From Acidimicrobiaceae bacterium (GTDB lineage: Bacteria > Actinomycetota > Acidimicrobiia > Acidimicrobiales > RAAP-2): a stretch of DNA of 64,000 nucleotides. The notes under the pieces are model-generated. The model ran no database searches and was not told the DNA's origin. It was given only the letters and a program-made list of their open reading frames with translations. Of this stretch, positions 25,124-33,648 are shown piece after piece. The stretch spans positions 47,042 through 111,041 of the forward strand of contig PMOQ01000075.1 in the NCBI GenBank assembly GCA_003161255.1, written 5' to 3'. The translations under genes were made by a program, and so were the position numbers. Within the stretch, counting starts at the first letter, position 1. Each line of letters begins with the position of its first letter.

Positions 25124-27907
25124 ATGGCTCTCCTTAGAAAGGCGCCAGCCGACGGCAAGTCCGGTTGGTGCGTGGGCGACATTCTCGCCTGCGGCGTGCT
25201 GGCCGGGCTCCCGATTCTGATCTACGCGATCCCGTCCGCCCTGGGTCACCCCAACCTCCCCGGCGATGACCTGATTCAGAACTTTCCACTACGGGTTCTG
25301 GTGGGGAGGCAGTTGGGCCACGGGACGTTCCCCACGTTCAACCCCTATGTCTGGGGCGGTGCGCCCCTCCTGGGTGGGTGGAACGCCGGGGCCCTCTACC
25401 CGTTCACGATGCTGTTCGCCTTCGTTCCGGCGGCGGGTGCGTGGGCGCTCAACGAGATGGCCGTGTATTGGGTCGGGGCGTTGGGCATGTACGCCTTTTT
25501 GCGGGTGGTGCGGCTCCGCCCTTTTCCGAGCCTGCTCGGAGCGGTCTCGTTCGCGTTCGCCGGTGCCCTCGACGTCCAGCTGGTCCACTTCGGCTTGGTG
25601 GCCGGTATGAGTTGGATCCCGTTGATCCTCGTTGCACTGGTGAAGCTGACAAGAGAGCTGACCTGGGCGCGCCGGACCACATGGGTCGGAGTCCTCGGCG
25701 TCGCCGGCAGCATGAGCGTGCTGGCCGGCGAACCGAGGGCCATCGACACCACACTGGCCGTGGCCGTCTTGTACTTCGCTTGGCTGGTCACCCGTGTTGG
25801 TCCCCGCCTGGTCGGCTTTGTCGTCTCGACCTTCGCCGGCGTGGGCCTGGCCACACTCATCTCGGCGGTCCAATGGCTGCCGGGCGCCATGACCGTGTCC
25901 ACATCGCAGCGGGCCACCGCGACATATGCCCTGTTCTCAGCAGGATCGCTCGATCCCCGCTGGCTATTCACGTTGTTCACTCCCAACCTGCTCGGTGGCA
26001 GTGGCTCGTTCGGCACGTCGACATGGTTCGCCTCCTACGGCCTGCCCGAGGTGATGGGTTACGCCGGACTCCTCGCGATAGTGAGCGCCTTCGGGCTGTT
26101 GGGCACCCTGCGCCGCCGACGCCCGCTGCCTGATTGGCTGGCCTGGGAGGTCATCGCGGCGGTGGGGATACTCCTGGCCTTGGGCGGCAATACCCCGCTT
26201 GGCCATTTTTTCGCTCACCTCCCGTTGTTCGGCAGCCAGAGACTCCAAAGTCGCAACATTGCCGTGACCGACCTCGCGCTGTCGGTCCTGCTCGCGTATT
26301 GGGTGGACCAAGTCCTCCGTCGGAGGGTCGAACCGAACGCTGTGCCCAAACGATGGGGGAACTTCGATCGATTCCGGCTCATGTCTGTCCTCCCGGTCGG
26401 CGTGGCCGGCCTTCTCTCGGTGGCCGCGCTGGCCACCCCGGCCGGAGTGGCCCGGCTTCTCGGGGCGACGGCCGCCCAAGCCACCCGGGCCAGCGCCGAG
26501 CGTCCGCTCTTCGTCGTGAATTTGTTGTTGGTCGCCGTCGCCGCGGCATTCATCTTGGGGCTTCCTCGGCTGAGGGTTTCTCGCCGGGGTTGGATTCTGG
26601 GCACCATCGCGGTCATCGACCTAGCCGCGTTCAACGTGACCAGCCTGTGGCCCATCGCAGTCGGTCCGGCCGACGTCACCAACTTGGGATCCGCAGCGAT
26701 TCCCCCCACCCAGAACGCGTCTCCGGCGCTGCTTCATCTGGCGGCAACGCTCGGTTCCTCGACTCGCTACGTCATATACAACCCGCAGCACTACGTCCCT
26801 GAGTCGCCACAGGCCCCCCAGTTACCGGACCTCAATGTCTTGGACGGACGCTTCATTGCGCAGGGGTACAGCTCGATCGTTGAAGCTGACTACGCCGACA
26901 CCACCGGTTCCCACGCCCCCAACGGAAAGGGCTTGGAGACGCTCTCCCCCAAGGCAATCGCCGACGGGGTGTTGAACCAGATGGACACCACGACCCTCGT
27001 CACGCTGCCTTTGTACCTGGTGGTCGATCACACTCGGGGTTCTCAGCCAAGCGCCAGTGGGTCCAACCAACCCGCTACCGGCTCACCGACCGGCATGCGG
27101 ACGCTTAGAACCGGAGTCGACGCAAGTTGGGTCTTTGGCGAGAAGCTCGACATCACCTCGTTCTCGTTGCCATTGAAGAGCCGGGGCGCCCAGACGCCAC
27201 TGGCGGGCTGGAGCGTCGGCTTGACCAAGGCGAACGGGACGATCAGCTGGCAATCATCGGTCCATGTGATCGAGGGTTCCCGATCGATCGAGGTGAAGTT
27301 CGCCCAGCCCTCATCGGGGACCGGTCTCGTCATGAAGTCCACCCTCTACCAGGGGGCGGTCGGCCCTCCCACTATCACCACCCGTGGTGGCTTGATCTCC
27401 ACGGCCGACGGTGACCTGGCCGACGCGCTGGCGAGCGGGTGGTCGTTCGCCGGTGACCTGGGCCAGTACGCCTACTTCACCAACCGACACGCCGACGCCC
27501 CGCTCACTCTGGTCCCGTTGCCCGGCGTCTCGACGACCGGAGCGTCGGTCAGGGCCCTCAGCGGTCCGAAGGTCGAACCGACGTCGGCCGTCGTCAGCTC
27601 CCCGCACGGCATCGAGGTTGTCAGATCGGTGACGGTCATCCCCGGTTGGAGTGCCACCTGGCACCCCAACCGGGGAACAACCCGTTCGCTCTTGGTGAAG
27701 CGCCGCGGACTGGTCCAGGCGGTCAAGGTGCCGGCGGGCGAGGGGATCGTCACCTGGTCCTACGATGCACCGGGCGTCAAGGGGGGCATCGTCATGACGA
27801 TCGTTGGGCTGGCCCTCCTGGTTGGGCTCATAGGCACGGCAATCACCCTGCGTCGGGTCGGCTGGAACCGTCGCCCGCTGGGCCGTGTCGAATGCACGTC
27901 CTCATGA
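25124..27907 (+). CDS. YfhO-like multi-pass membrane protein (GT-C type)
   Basis: About 927 residues. The N-terminal ~480 residues carry some 11-12 transmembrane helices with PGDDLIQNFPLRV in the first extracytoplasmic loop and YVWGGAPLLGGWNAGALYP, typical of YfhO/GT-C membrane proteins. A large outer domain (~residues 500-890) follows, then one last TM helix. YfhO-type proteins are thought to transfer sugars from lipid-linked donors to surface polymers. The start is the first ATG after the repeats at 25043. The next gene encodes a secreted protein 98 bp downstream. Confidence 0.75.
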   Translation: MALLRKAPADGKSGWCVGDILACGVLAGLPILIYAIPSALGHPNLPGDDLIQNFPLRVLVGRQLGHGTFPTFNPYVWGGAPLLGGWNAGALYPFTMLFAFVPAAGAWALNEMAVYWVGALGMYAFLRVVRLRPFPSLLGAVSFAFAGALDVQLVHFGLVAGMSWIPLILVALVKLTRELTWARRTTWVGVLGVAGSMSVLAGEPRAIDTTLAVAVLYFAWLVTRVGPRLVGFVVSTFAGVGLATLISAVQWLPGAMTVSTSQRATATYALFSAGSLDPRWLFTLFTPNLLGGSGSFGTSTWFASYGLPEVMGYAGLLAIVSAFGLLGTLRRRRPLPDWLAWEVIAAVGILLALGGNTPLGHFFAHLPLFGSQRLQSRNIAVTDLALSVLLAYWVDQVLRRRVEPNAVPKRWGNFDRFRLMSVLPVGVAGLLSVAALATPAGVARLLGATAAQATRASAERPLFVVNLLLVAVAAAFILGLPRLRVSRRGWILGTIAVIDLAAFNVTSLWPIAVGPADVTNLGSAAIPPTQNASPALLHLAATLGSSTRYVIYNPQHYVPESPQAPQLPDLNVLDGRFIAQGYSSIVEADYADTTGSHAPNGKGLETLSPKAIADGVLNQMDTTTLVTLPLYLVVDHTRGSQPSASGSNQPATGSPTGMRTLRTGVDASWVFGEKLDITSFSLPLKSRGAQTPLAGWSVGLTKANGTISWQSSVHVIEGSRSIEVKFAQPSSGTGLVMKSTLYQGAVGPPTITTRGGLISTADGDLADALASGWSFAGDLGQYAYFTNRHADAPLTLVPLPGVSTTGASVRALSGPKVEPTSAVVSSPHGIEVVRSVTVIPGWSATWHPNRGTTRSLLVKRRGLVQAVKVPAGEGIVTWSYDAPGVKGGIVMTIVGLALLVGLIGTAITLRRVGWNRRPLGRVECTSS

Positions 27908-28004
27908 CGTCGCCCGCAGGGCCCAACGGCCGCCGAAGGACCCTGAGGCGTCCAAGGGTGCGAGTCGAGCCGACCACCACCTGCCCGCCGAACACCGGAC
28001 CACT

Positions 28005-28589
28005 GTGACGATCCATCGAAAACGCTTTGGCGCTCTGGCCGTGGCCGTGGCCGTTGCGCTACCACTGACCGCGACGACGCAGATGCCGGCCAGTGCGAGC
28101 ACAGCCGCGTCGTCCAAGTCGCTCGCAAAGGACCTGCTGCCGTCCTCGTACGCGAAGAAGGCCGGCTTCACCGAGGTAGCCGAAAAGATCACCACAAACT
28201 CCAAGACGGGTGACAAGTCCTGTCCCCACGTTGCCGAAGAGGCGTTTGAGAACGCCTCAGGTCAGCTGGGTTTGGTCTCAGAAGCCGTGGCCTGCACCAC
28301 CAGCCACGGCGCCGCCACGCTTCTGAGCGGCGCGCGGTCAGGGACTTCGGCGACCTCGGCCAGGCCTCCCGGACAACTTGGTTCTTCAGCCATCGAGCGA
28401 AGTAGTGGTGGCTCGACCTATGCGATCTATTGGCAGCGGGGCCAAACCGTAGAGGCGGTGGCCTTCACCACCGATGTGCCAGCCAGTAGCTCGTCCACCA
28501 GCACCTCGGTTGCCGCGCCACCGATCACCCCGGCGGAGCAGAAGGTTCTGTCGAGCGCGGCCGTGGAACAGGACGGGTTGCTCGGATAA
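28005..28589 (+). CDS. secreted protein of unknown function
   Basis: About 194 residues. The GTG at 28005 gives a clean signal peptide (basic TIHRKR, a hydrophobic LAVAVAVALPL stretch, then a cleavable ASA-like site). The mature part is Ser/Thr/Ala-rich with two cysteines and a low-complexity tail. No catalytic motif is recognised. The track start at 27885 would place the signal internally. Its position just after the YfhO-like gene hints at a surface-related pair, but nothing more can be said. Confidence 0.6.
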   Translation: MTIHRKRFGALAVAVAVALPLTATTQMPASASTAASSKSLAKDLLPSSYAKKAGFTEVAEKITTNSKTGDKSCPHVAEEAFENASGQLGLVSEAVACTTSHGAATLLSGARSGTSATSARPPGQLGSSAIERSSGGSTYAIYWQRGQTVEAVAFTTDVPASSSSTSTSVAAPPITPAEQKVLSSAAVEQDGLLG

Positions 28590-28660
28590 CGCCTCGGTCC
28601 CCCCGGCAGCTGTGGTGAGGGAACTCATCACACTGAGGCTCTCAGTTCTCTGGGATTGAC

Positions 28661-28949
28661 TTCACGTCGGGCATTGCCGATCTCTATCTAGAGAACTTTC
28701 CCAATGGAACGACACTTTCCGAAGTGATGCACCAGATCATGGAAACGCTGCCCAAGGATGCCGTCGCCAGTCCTCTGGTCGTCGACGAAGGTGGGTCGCG
28801 GGGAGTCAAAAGATCTCTCCAATTTCTTCTACGGGAAAATCGATGCCCTCTGTTCGTCGCTCGACATCTCCACGAACGAGGCGGGTCATCTTAAGCTCCA
28901 GCACGACATGGAGGCGCTCGATGCATTCCTCGCGGAGCGCTTCAGGTAA
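28661..28949 (+). pseudogene. broken small ORF of unknown family
   Basis: Frame one reads GIADLYLENFPNGTTLSEVMHQIMETLPKDA without a start codon. After about base 28795 the coding-like sequence moves to another frame (LSNFFYGKIDALCSSLD to LDAFLAERFR, stop at 28949). Together they would form ~95 residues of a helical protein. The family is not recognised. The missing start and frame change argue for decay. Confidence 0.35.
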
Positions 28950-29121
28950 TCAATGATGGTCCTGGCCGCATCAGGCCGCTCGCTCTCTTGCTCGGTGCCC
29001 GATGTTTGCTCCTCCGGCGTGTCCTTCCGGTCCGCCCTCCCAGCCGCCGATCTCCCTGTCCGCCTTCCGGCCGTCCAGCCGTCCAGCCCTCCGGTTTCCT
29101 TGGTGTCTCGTCACCGATGTC

Positions 29122-29251
29122 GGCGCTGAGAGACTCGACCTCGATCGCTTCACGGCGTTTTCGTCGAGTCGGGACTTGCCTGGACCTCGTAGAACACTCG
29201 CCACCTTGGAATACACACACCACGCCGCTGTGACAGATCACCGTGCGCGGC
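29122..29251 (-). repeat. ~130 bp dispersed repeat, copy A
   Basis: Read on the minus strand it aligns with 30366-30503 on the plus strand at roughly three identical bases in four, including ATCTGTCACAGCGG, CCAGGCAAGTCCCGACT and AACGCCGTG. The two copies face each other and flank the PPOX gene. Confidence 0.6.
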
Positions 29252-29267
29252 TGTTGTCGAATCAGCT
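29249..29267 (+). repeat. dispersed hairpin, GGCTG/CAGCT family
   Basis: GGCTG and CAGCT arms around TTGTCGAAT; it touches the edge of repeat A. Confidence 0.35.
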
Positions 29268-29292
29268 CCGAGCGCCAGTTACTGGAAGGGTG

Positions 29293-29315
29293 GCGGCTGT
29301 TGATGTAACAGCCGC
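29293..29315 (+). repeat. dispersed hairpin, perfect 8-bp stem
   Basis: Arms GCGGCTGT and ACAGCCGC pair perfectly around loop TGATGTA. The same loop occurs in the hairpin at 33630. Confidence 0.5.
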
Positions 29316-29695
29316 GTCGCAGCCCCAGATCCGCCTGCAGCGACGAAATAATGCCCGCCAGGTGACCGACAGTCATTCCCTCTTTCGAAGGAGTTGGGCC
29401 TTGCACGAGCAGCTCCATGCTCGGAGCTCAAGGTTGGGCCCAAAGCCGGCTGTCACCCAACGATCCGTAGTCAAGTGCGAGTACCCTGGGTCCGTTCGAC
29501 ATCGAACGGCGCCTTTAGCAGTTAGAGCGCTTCGACAAGAGTTCGGCAAGTTACAGTCCGAGCGGGCCAGCCGTCGATAGTTCGTTCGCCTACATGCCAC
29601 CCCGGCCAACACAACTCAATCGAAAATGCCGCCCTGGAATTGGGGGACCTCACCGCACCAGGAAACATTGGAGTCAACGCGCGTATGATTTCTTC

Positions 29696-30124
29696 GTGCC
29701 AAGGCGAGTACTCGAAGAACTGTCCTGGGATGAATGCTTCACTTTGATCGGACAAGAAACTGTCGGCCGGTTGGTCTATGCGGACGACTTGGGACCAGCT
29801 GCTGTTCCAGTCAACTATGCGATCGCAGGACAGGACATTGTGTTCCGCTCGGCGGCGGGATCCAAAGTGCGCGGATTGCGTGACCATGGTGTCGCGTTCG
29901 AGGTCGATAACATCGATACTGCCAACCGCTCGGGTTGGAGCGTCCTCGTTCGCGGGACCAGCGAAGAGGTTGAAATGGAGCGCGTTCCTGAGCTCCTACG
30001 TCGGATCGATGGCGATGTGCCTTTGCCTTGGAAGAAGGGCACGCACAGAATCTGGGTGGTGATCACACCAAACACGGTTACGGGTCGGCGACTGGCGGGC
30101 ACCGCTTTTGAAGACTTCTTTTGA
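29696..30124 (+). CDS. pyridoxamine 5'-phosphate oxidase-fold (PPOX) flavoprotein
   Basis: About 142 residues from GTG 29696. The split-barrel FMN fold is indicated by LIGQETVGRLVYADD, AAVPVNYAIAGQDIVFRSA, then SGWSVLVRGTSEEV, and a C-terminal TGRRLAGTAFEDFF. It shares family and length with the PPOX protein at 6212 but is clearly diverged. No ribosome site is obvious at either 29594 or 29696. It sits between the two inverted ~130 bp repeats, which could mark it as a moved gene. No DosR-like box was accepted upstream. Confidence 0.78.
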   Translation: MPRRVLEELSWDECFTLIGQETVGRLVYADDLGPAAVPVNYAIAGQDIVFRSAAGSKVRGLRDHGVAFEVDNIDTANRSGWSVLVRGTSEEVEMERVPELLRRIDGDVPLPWKKGTHRIWVVITPNTVTGRRLAGTAFEDFF

Positions 30125-30597
30125 AGGTGCGCGATCGTTTTAGGTGCGTGATCGGCTCTATGCGTGTACGCGCGACTTGGCCTCTGTGACGCAGACTGAA
30201 TGAACCACTTGAACGGCGATCCCGCAAGCCACTGATGGCCTGGTCCGAGCGCCTCATTTGGATCTCTGGCTAAGCGGTTGTACCGGACAGTGACCGTCTA
30301 CGCGGCTGACAATCATCCGCCGCAACGCGGTTCCGGCGAGAGTGTGGTTGACTCGGCACGACATCAGTCGCGCATGGCAATCTGTCACAGCGGTGAGGCG
30401 CGCGTACTCCGATGTGGTGAGTACTTATACGAGGGGGCCAGGCAAGTCCCGACTGGTCGTCAAACGCCGTGGAACGGTTCGAGGTTCGAGTCCTCTACCG
30501 CCCACTGCTCCCTCCATATGTAGCGGCGGCCGAAGAACGGCCTTTACCTAGCCGTGTCACCCTGGGTTGACAGGAGCGGACTTCATGGCGTCTCCGA
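30125..30597. other. non-coding region with repeat B
   Basis: 473 bp between the PPOX gene and the end of the convergent M56 gene. It contains a GGCTG-like hairpin near 30304 and repeat B. No gene is supported; ORFs at 30278 and 30342 lie inside the repeat. Confidence 0.5.
30366..30503 (+). repeat. ~130 bp dispersed repeat, copy B, with T-arm-like end
   Basis: Inverted relative of 29122-29251. Its 3' end has GAGG, TTCGAGT and CCTC, a T-arm-like hairpin, followed by ACCGCCCA. No complete tRNA cloverleaf can be built around it. Confidence 0.55.
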
Positions 30598-31566
30598 TCA
30601 CGTGAGAACCAGGATCACAGGTGGAAGTATGACGAGGGTGACAGCCGCTAAGTAGAGCGTGATACGCGTCACCAAGGCAAGCGACCTAACCGGCGTGCTC
30701 AGTCGCGTGATGCGCTGATCGAGTTCAGTTTTTACCTCGCTCGTGTTCGCGGAGCCGAGCAAGAAGTGCTCGTCGCCCAGGCGCCTGAGCGCACTGCCCA
30801 AGCTCACCGGATCGCACTGCCGGCAGGCAACATCGTCGGCGAGCATCTCAATGAGGAGCTCCACCGCACCCAGTGCTATGGCAGCGGTCGGAAGGAATGG
30901 AAAGGTCTGACGCCAGGCGATGAAGGGTTGCACGAGCAGGTCGTGCCTGCCTCGTGCATGGACCTGCTCGTGGGCGAGGACCGCACCGAACTCAGCCGGG
31001 TCGAGGGCAGCGACGGCGCCTTGGCTCACCACGATGCGCGGTCGCAGCCCTGGAAGGCAGTAGGCGACAGCGGTGGGGTTGTCGAGGAGGCGCAGTTCGC
31101 CGGATGACAGGAGGTGTGCCGAGGCAAGAGCACTGATGCTTCTTGAGAGCGGGCGACTGCGCTCGAGCTGTCGGCCCAATGAGTCGTCTGCGACGGCATC
31201 GAGGCGGACGCGATGCTGTCGCCGAGCGAGGACAACCCGGACTGTCGAACGCACTGCGGTGACAGCAAGCCAGATTCCAACCATGGCAGCAAGGGCCACA
31301 CCGGTCCATCCGGGAATGCCGAGGCGTGACCAGTTATGACGGAGGGACTCGATGTCGGGGAGCCAGCGCCCGCCTAGGCTGCTCGCTGCCAGGGTAAGGG
31401 CGGCCCCCAGGAGGCTAAGGCCCCCAGCGAGGCCCACGGCTTGCCAGCATACGAGTGCGACCCGCGGGTCTCGAGCTGGCCAACGGGCTCGGCCAAGTGC
31501 AGCTGGGACCGGGACTGCGAGCACGATCGCCATGACGAGCAGGCCGGCGGCCTCCGCGCGAAGCAC
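30598..31566 (-). CDS. M56-family membrane metallopeptidase (BlaR1/MecR1-like)
   Basis: About 322 residues with four hydrophobic segments (two N-terminal, one mid, one C-terminal). The zinc site HEQVHARGRHD gives HExxH, with a downstream EMLADD supplying the third ligand. It lacks a penicillin-binding sensor domain, as do many actinobacterial BlaR-like proteases. GTG 31566, 7 nt past the BlaI stop, is preferred over 31635. With BlaI it should form a signal-responsive repressor-inactivation pair (family knowledge). The inducing signal is unknown. Confidence 0.82.
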   Translation of the reverse strand: MLRAEAAGLLVMAIVLAVPVPAALGRARWPARDPRVALVCWQAVGLAGGLSLLGAALTLAASSLGGRWLPDIESLRHNWSRLGIPGWTGVALAAMVGIWLAVTAVRSTVRVVLARRQHRVRLDAVADDSLGRQLERSRPLSRSISALASAHLLSSGELRLLDNPTAVAYCLPGLRPRIVVSQGAVAALDPAEFGAVLAHEQVHARGRHDLLVQPFIAWRQTFPFLPTAAIALGAVELLIEMLADDVACRQCDPVSLGSALRRLGDEHFLLGSANTSEVKTELDQRITRLSTPVRSLALVTRITLYLAAVTLVILPPVILVLT

Positions 31567-31573
31567 CAGGATG

Positions 31574-31936
31574 TCAGTTGTTTTCGCTCGACCGTCTCCG
31601 CATTGCTCGGCGGAGGTGGTGGGTGTCGGCGTCACTCATCGCACCGAGGAAACGGGTGAGCACGGCCGCCCGGTCAGGTGCCTGTCCGAGAGCGTCGAGC
31701 ATAAGCTGGGCGATGTAGTCCTCGCGTCGTGCCGTGGCGACATATCGCCGGGGGCGCATCTCCCCGATCCGCGTGACGAGCCCCTTGTGGGCTAGCCGAT
31801 TGAGGACCGTCAGCACCGTGGTCATCGCCGGGTCACGCCCTTCCAGCGCTTCGATCAGCTCACGGGCCGTCACCCCGTGGGGATGGTCCCACAGCACATG
31901 GAGCACAGCTCGCTCAAGATGTCCGCGATCAGCCAT
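31574..31936 (-). CDS. blaI: BlaI/MecI/CopY-family transcriptional repressor
   Basis: About 120 residues. The winged helix is shown by HLERAVLHVLWDHPHGVTARELIEAL and MTTVLTVLNRLAHKGLVTRIGEMRPRRY. The C-terminal half has the dimerisation helices. ATG 31936 (MADRGHLE) follows GAGAGG. Two palindromes with CTAC...GTAG halves lie about 110-145 bp upstream and are probably its operators, controlling both this blaI-M56 unit and the divergent membrane gene. The M56 protease would release repression. Confidence 0.88.
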   Translation of the reverse strand: MADRGHLERAVLHVLWDHPHGVTARELIEALEGRDPAMTTVLTVLNRLAHKGLVTRIGEMRPRRYVATARREDYIAQLMLDALGQAPDRAAVLTRFLGAMSDADTHHLRRAMRRRSSENN

Positions 31937-32042
31937 CTGCCTCTCGGTCCTCGTCGACCGTGAGGTGCTCTCGCTTCTCAAACGGCAAGATCAGCAGCCG
32001 CGTGCGGCCGACGACCAACGATTTTAGGCTTCTGACGGCACC

Positions 32043-32052
32043 TCTACGTAGA
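32043..32052. promoter_or_regulatory. BlaI-like operator 1
   Basis: TCTACGTAGA, a perfect 10-bp palindrome with CTAC/GTAG halves as in BlaI operators, in the divergent blaI-membrane protein region. Confidence 0.5.
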
Positions 32053-32062
32053 AAGGAGTTAG

Positions 32063-32081
32063 ACTCTACTGACGGTAGAGT
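32063..32081. promoter_or_regulatory. BlaI-like operator 2
   Basis: ACTCTAC and GTAGAGT arms, perfect over 7 bp, separated by 5 nt, 35 bp before the membrane-protein start. CTAC/GTAG halves agree with BlaI-type sites. Confidence 0.55.
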
Positions 32082-32115
32082 AATCGCTGGACGAGTCCCC
32101 GTGAAAGGAGTGTGT

Positions 32116-32703
32116 GTGCGACGCAAAGTATTCGACGTGCTCGCGAGCGCCGGCGGGCTGGTGGTGGTGGCCGTGCTCGTGGTCGCGGGCGCGCTGCTGA
32201 TGTGGGGCTACGGCTTCACCAACTCCAACGTCCACAACCAGCTTGCCCAGCAGGAGATCTCCTTTCCTCCCGCGGCTGCGTTCGCCCACGCCAAGCCGGG
32301 CACCGAGATCACGCCGAGCATGATCCCTTCGGTCTCCCAGTATGCCGGCCAGCAGCTCCTTACGGGCCAGCAGGCGGAGGTCTGGGCCGACGACTTCATC
32401 GCCGTCCACCTCTCCGAGATGCCCTACGGCGGCGTGTACGCCAAAATCAGCGCCGCCGCTCTCGCCGATCCGAGCAACGCCAAGCTGAAGGCCCTCGAGC
32501 AGACCTCATTCCAGGGCACGACCCTGCGGGGTTTGCTTCTCGAGGCCTACGCCTTCTCCGAGTTCGGCACGATTGCCTTCTGGGCGGGGATCGCCGCGTT
32601 CACCCTCGCTTTCGTCATGGCGATGCTCGTCGGGTTGGGCTTCTGGCATGCCCGGCGGACCGCGCCCGAAGCCGAGCTGCTGGCGCTCGAACGGCAGGAA
32701 TAA
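32116..32703 (+). CDS. two-TM membrane protein under divergent BlaI control
   Basis: About 195 residues from GTG 32116, preceded by AAAGGAG. A TM helix spans residues ~8-32 (LASAGGLVVVAVLVVAGALLMW), then an outer domain of ~120 residues, then a second TM near 155-180 and a short cytoplasmic tail. No enzymatic motif is recognised. Facing blaI across two BlaI-like operators, it is the probable main target of that system, where a beta-lactamase gene would sit in classical loci. Confidence 0.65.
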   Translation: MRRKVFDVLASAGGLVVVAVLVVAGALLMWGYGFTNSNVHNQLAQQEISFPPAAAFAHAKPGTEITPSMIPSVSQYAGQQLLTGQQAEVWADDFIAVHLSEMPYGGVYAKISAAALADPSNAKLKALEQTSFQGTTLRGLLLEAYAFSEFGTIAFWAGIAAFTLAFVMAMLVGLGFWHARRTAPEAELLALERQE

Positions 32704-32877
32704 ACCTGGTCCGATCGAAGGCGTTGTGGTTCACCGCTCCGCCCGTCGGCCGTCCTTTCCAATGCCGCGGCACGGTGTCTGTGTCGGCCCACCAGGGCGT
32801 CCGTCAGAGGGGGAAAGCCAGAACGGTCACACTGTGACGCGATCGTTCGGAGCCAGTCTCCGGACGGATGGCGATAC

Positions 32878-33237
32878 TTGGTTCTCCATCGTGCCCACAA
32901 CGGTCCTGAGTTTGAAGGGGACTGGGCATGGACACCGCCAGCCGGAGCCCGCTTCCCTGGCGAGGAGGTGCAGGCCTGTGCCGTACGGGAACTTGAAGAA
33001 GAAACGGGACTGAAGCGGGATCCGATCGCACTTGTTGTTGAGGACATCGAGTGGGCAGTGTTCGATCTTGTGGTTCCTTGGGGTGTGGATATCTCGCTCG
33101 ACGGCGAACACGACCGATGTGAGTGGTTAGCCCTCGACGATGCGTGTGCCCGTTGCCTTCCGACCGTCGTCGCAGAGTCTCTTCGTCTTCCTGCCTCATC
33201 ATCGAGCGGCTCAGAGGGACTCGGTTTGTATCCCTAG
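32878..33237 (+). CDS. NUDIX hydrolase, N-terminus uncertain
   Basis: A complete Nudix box is present: GARFPGEEVQACAV then RELEEETGL, matching GX5EX7REUXEEXGU. Family members hydrolyse nucleoside diphosphate derivatives using Mg2+. The track starts at TTG 32878, but homologous-looking sequence extends upstream in frame (SPDGWRYLVLHRAHN) without an ATG/GTG, so the true start is unclear or lost. About 119 residues remain; small NUDIX proteins have 130-160. The substrate is unknown. Confidence 0.65.
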   Translation: MVLHRAHNGPEFEGDWAWTPPAGARFPGEEVQACAVRELEEETGLKRDPIALVVEDIEWAVFDLVVPWGVDISLDGEHDRCEWLALDDACARCLPTVVAESLRLPASSSSGSEGLGLYP

Positions 33238-33275
33238 ACCCCCGCAGGCACGAGCGCCGGGCTCCGTGTTGGCCG

Positions 33276-33355
33276 CGTGGCTGAGAGCGCATCAGCCACG
33301 ACCCGGACTGGCCATGCTTCGCTGTTTCGTGCGCGCGGCTGACTATGAAACAGCC
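33276..33355 (+). repeat. paired GGCTG hairpins, homologous to 24967-25043
   Basis: First hairpin: arms CGTGGCTGA and TCAGCCACG pair perfectly over 9 bp with loop GAGCGCA. Second: GGCTG/CAGCC around ACTATGAAA. The intervening CCATGCTTCGCTG is shared with the copy at 24967. A TTCGAGTCC string follows. Confidence 0.6.
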
Positions 33356-33629
33356 ACCAGCTTCGACGTTCGAGTCCCTTGACGAGGTCAGACGAGCAAG
33401 GGGAGAGAGGGGGAACGACACGCGGGCGACGCCAAACGCCGGGACAAGAGAAGAGAACAGAAGGCGGGGACGCAGGGAGCCAGCCAGCCACGAGGCGACC
33501 GGAGGGAGCCGAGGATTTAGAGGGGACGGCAAGAGGGGCGTCCGGGACCATTATGGGGACGAGCGACAAAGCACTCGGTAACCCTGTGTTGTCCTGGCCG
33601 AGCTAAAAGGTGGCCAGCCGGGCTCGGCC

Positions 33630-33648
33630 GGCTGATGATGTAACAGCC
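33630..33648 (+). repeat. dispersed hairpin with TGATGTA loop
   Basis: GGCTG/CAGCC around ATGATGTAA; shares the TGATGTAACAGCC core with the hairpin at 29293. Confidence 0.45.

Larger units (their letters stand above)
28590..29695. other. mostly non-coding region with repeats and gene debris
   Basis: About 1.1 kb without a confident intact gene. It holds a broken small ORF (28661-28949), a C/T-rich stretch near 29020-29095 with tandem CCGTCCAG units, the minus-strand ~130 bp repeat A (29122-29251), two GGCTG hairpins (29249-29267 and 29293-29315) and the upstream part of the PPOX gene. Confidence 0.5.

Noticed and set aside
29020-29095. Possible CRISPR or tandem repeat array (CCGTCCAG units)
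   Set aside because: Only two or three imperfect units of ~8 bp, no spacers and no cas genes.
29436-29449. GGGCCCAAAGCCGG as a DosR-like box before the second PPOX gene
   Set aside because: Second half does not match (CCGG instead of GNCCC) and it lies ~250 bp from the start.
30440-30515. A functional tRNA at the end of repeat B
   Set aside because: A T-arm-like hairpin is present, but no paired acceptor stem, D-arm or anticodon arm at tRNA spacing.
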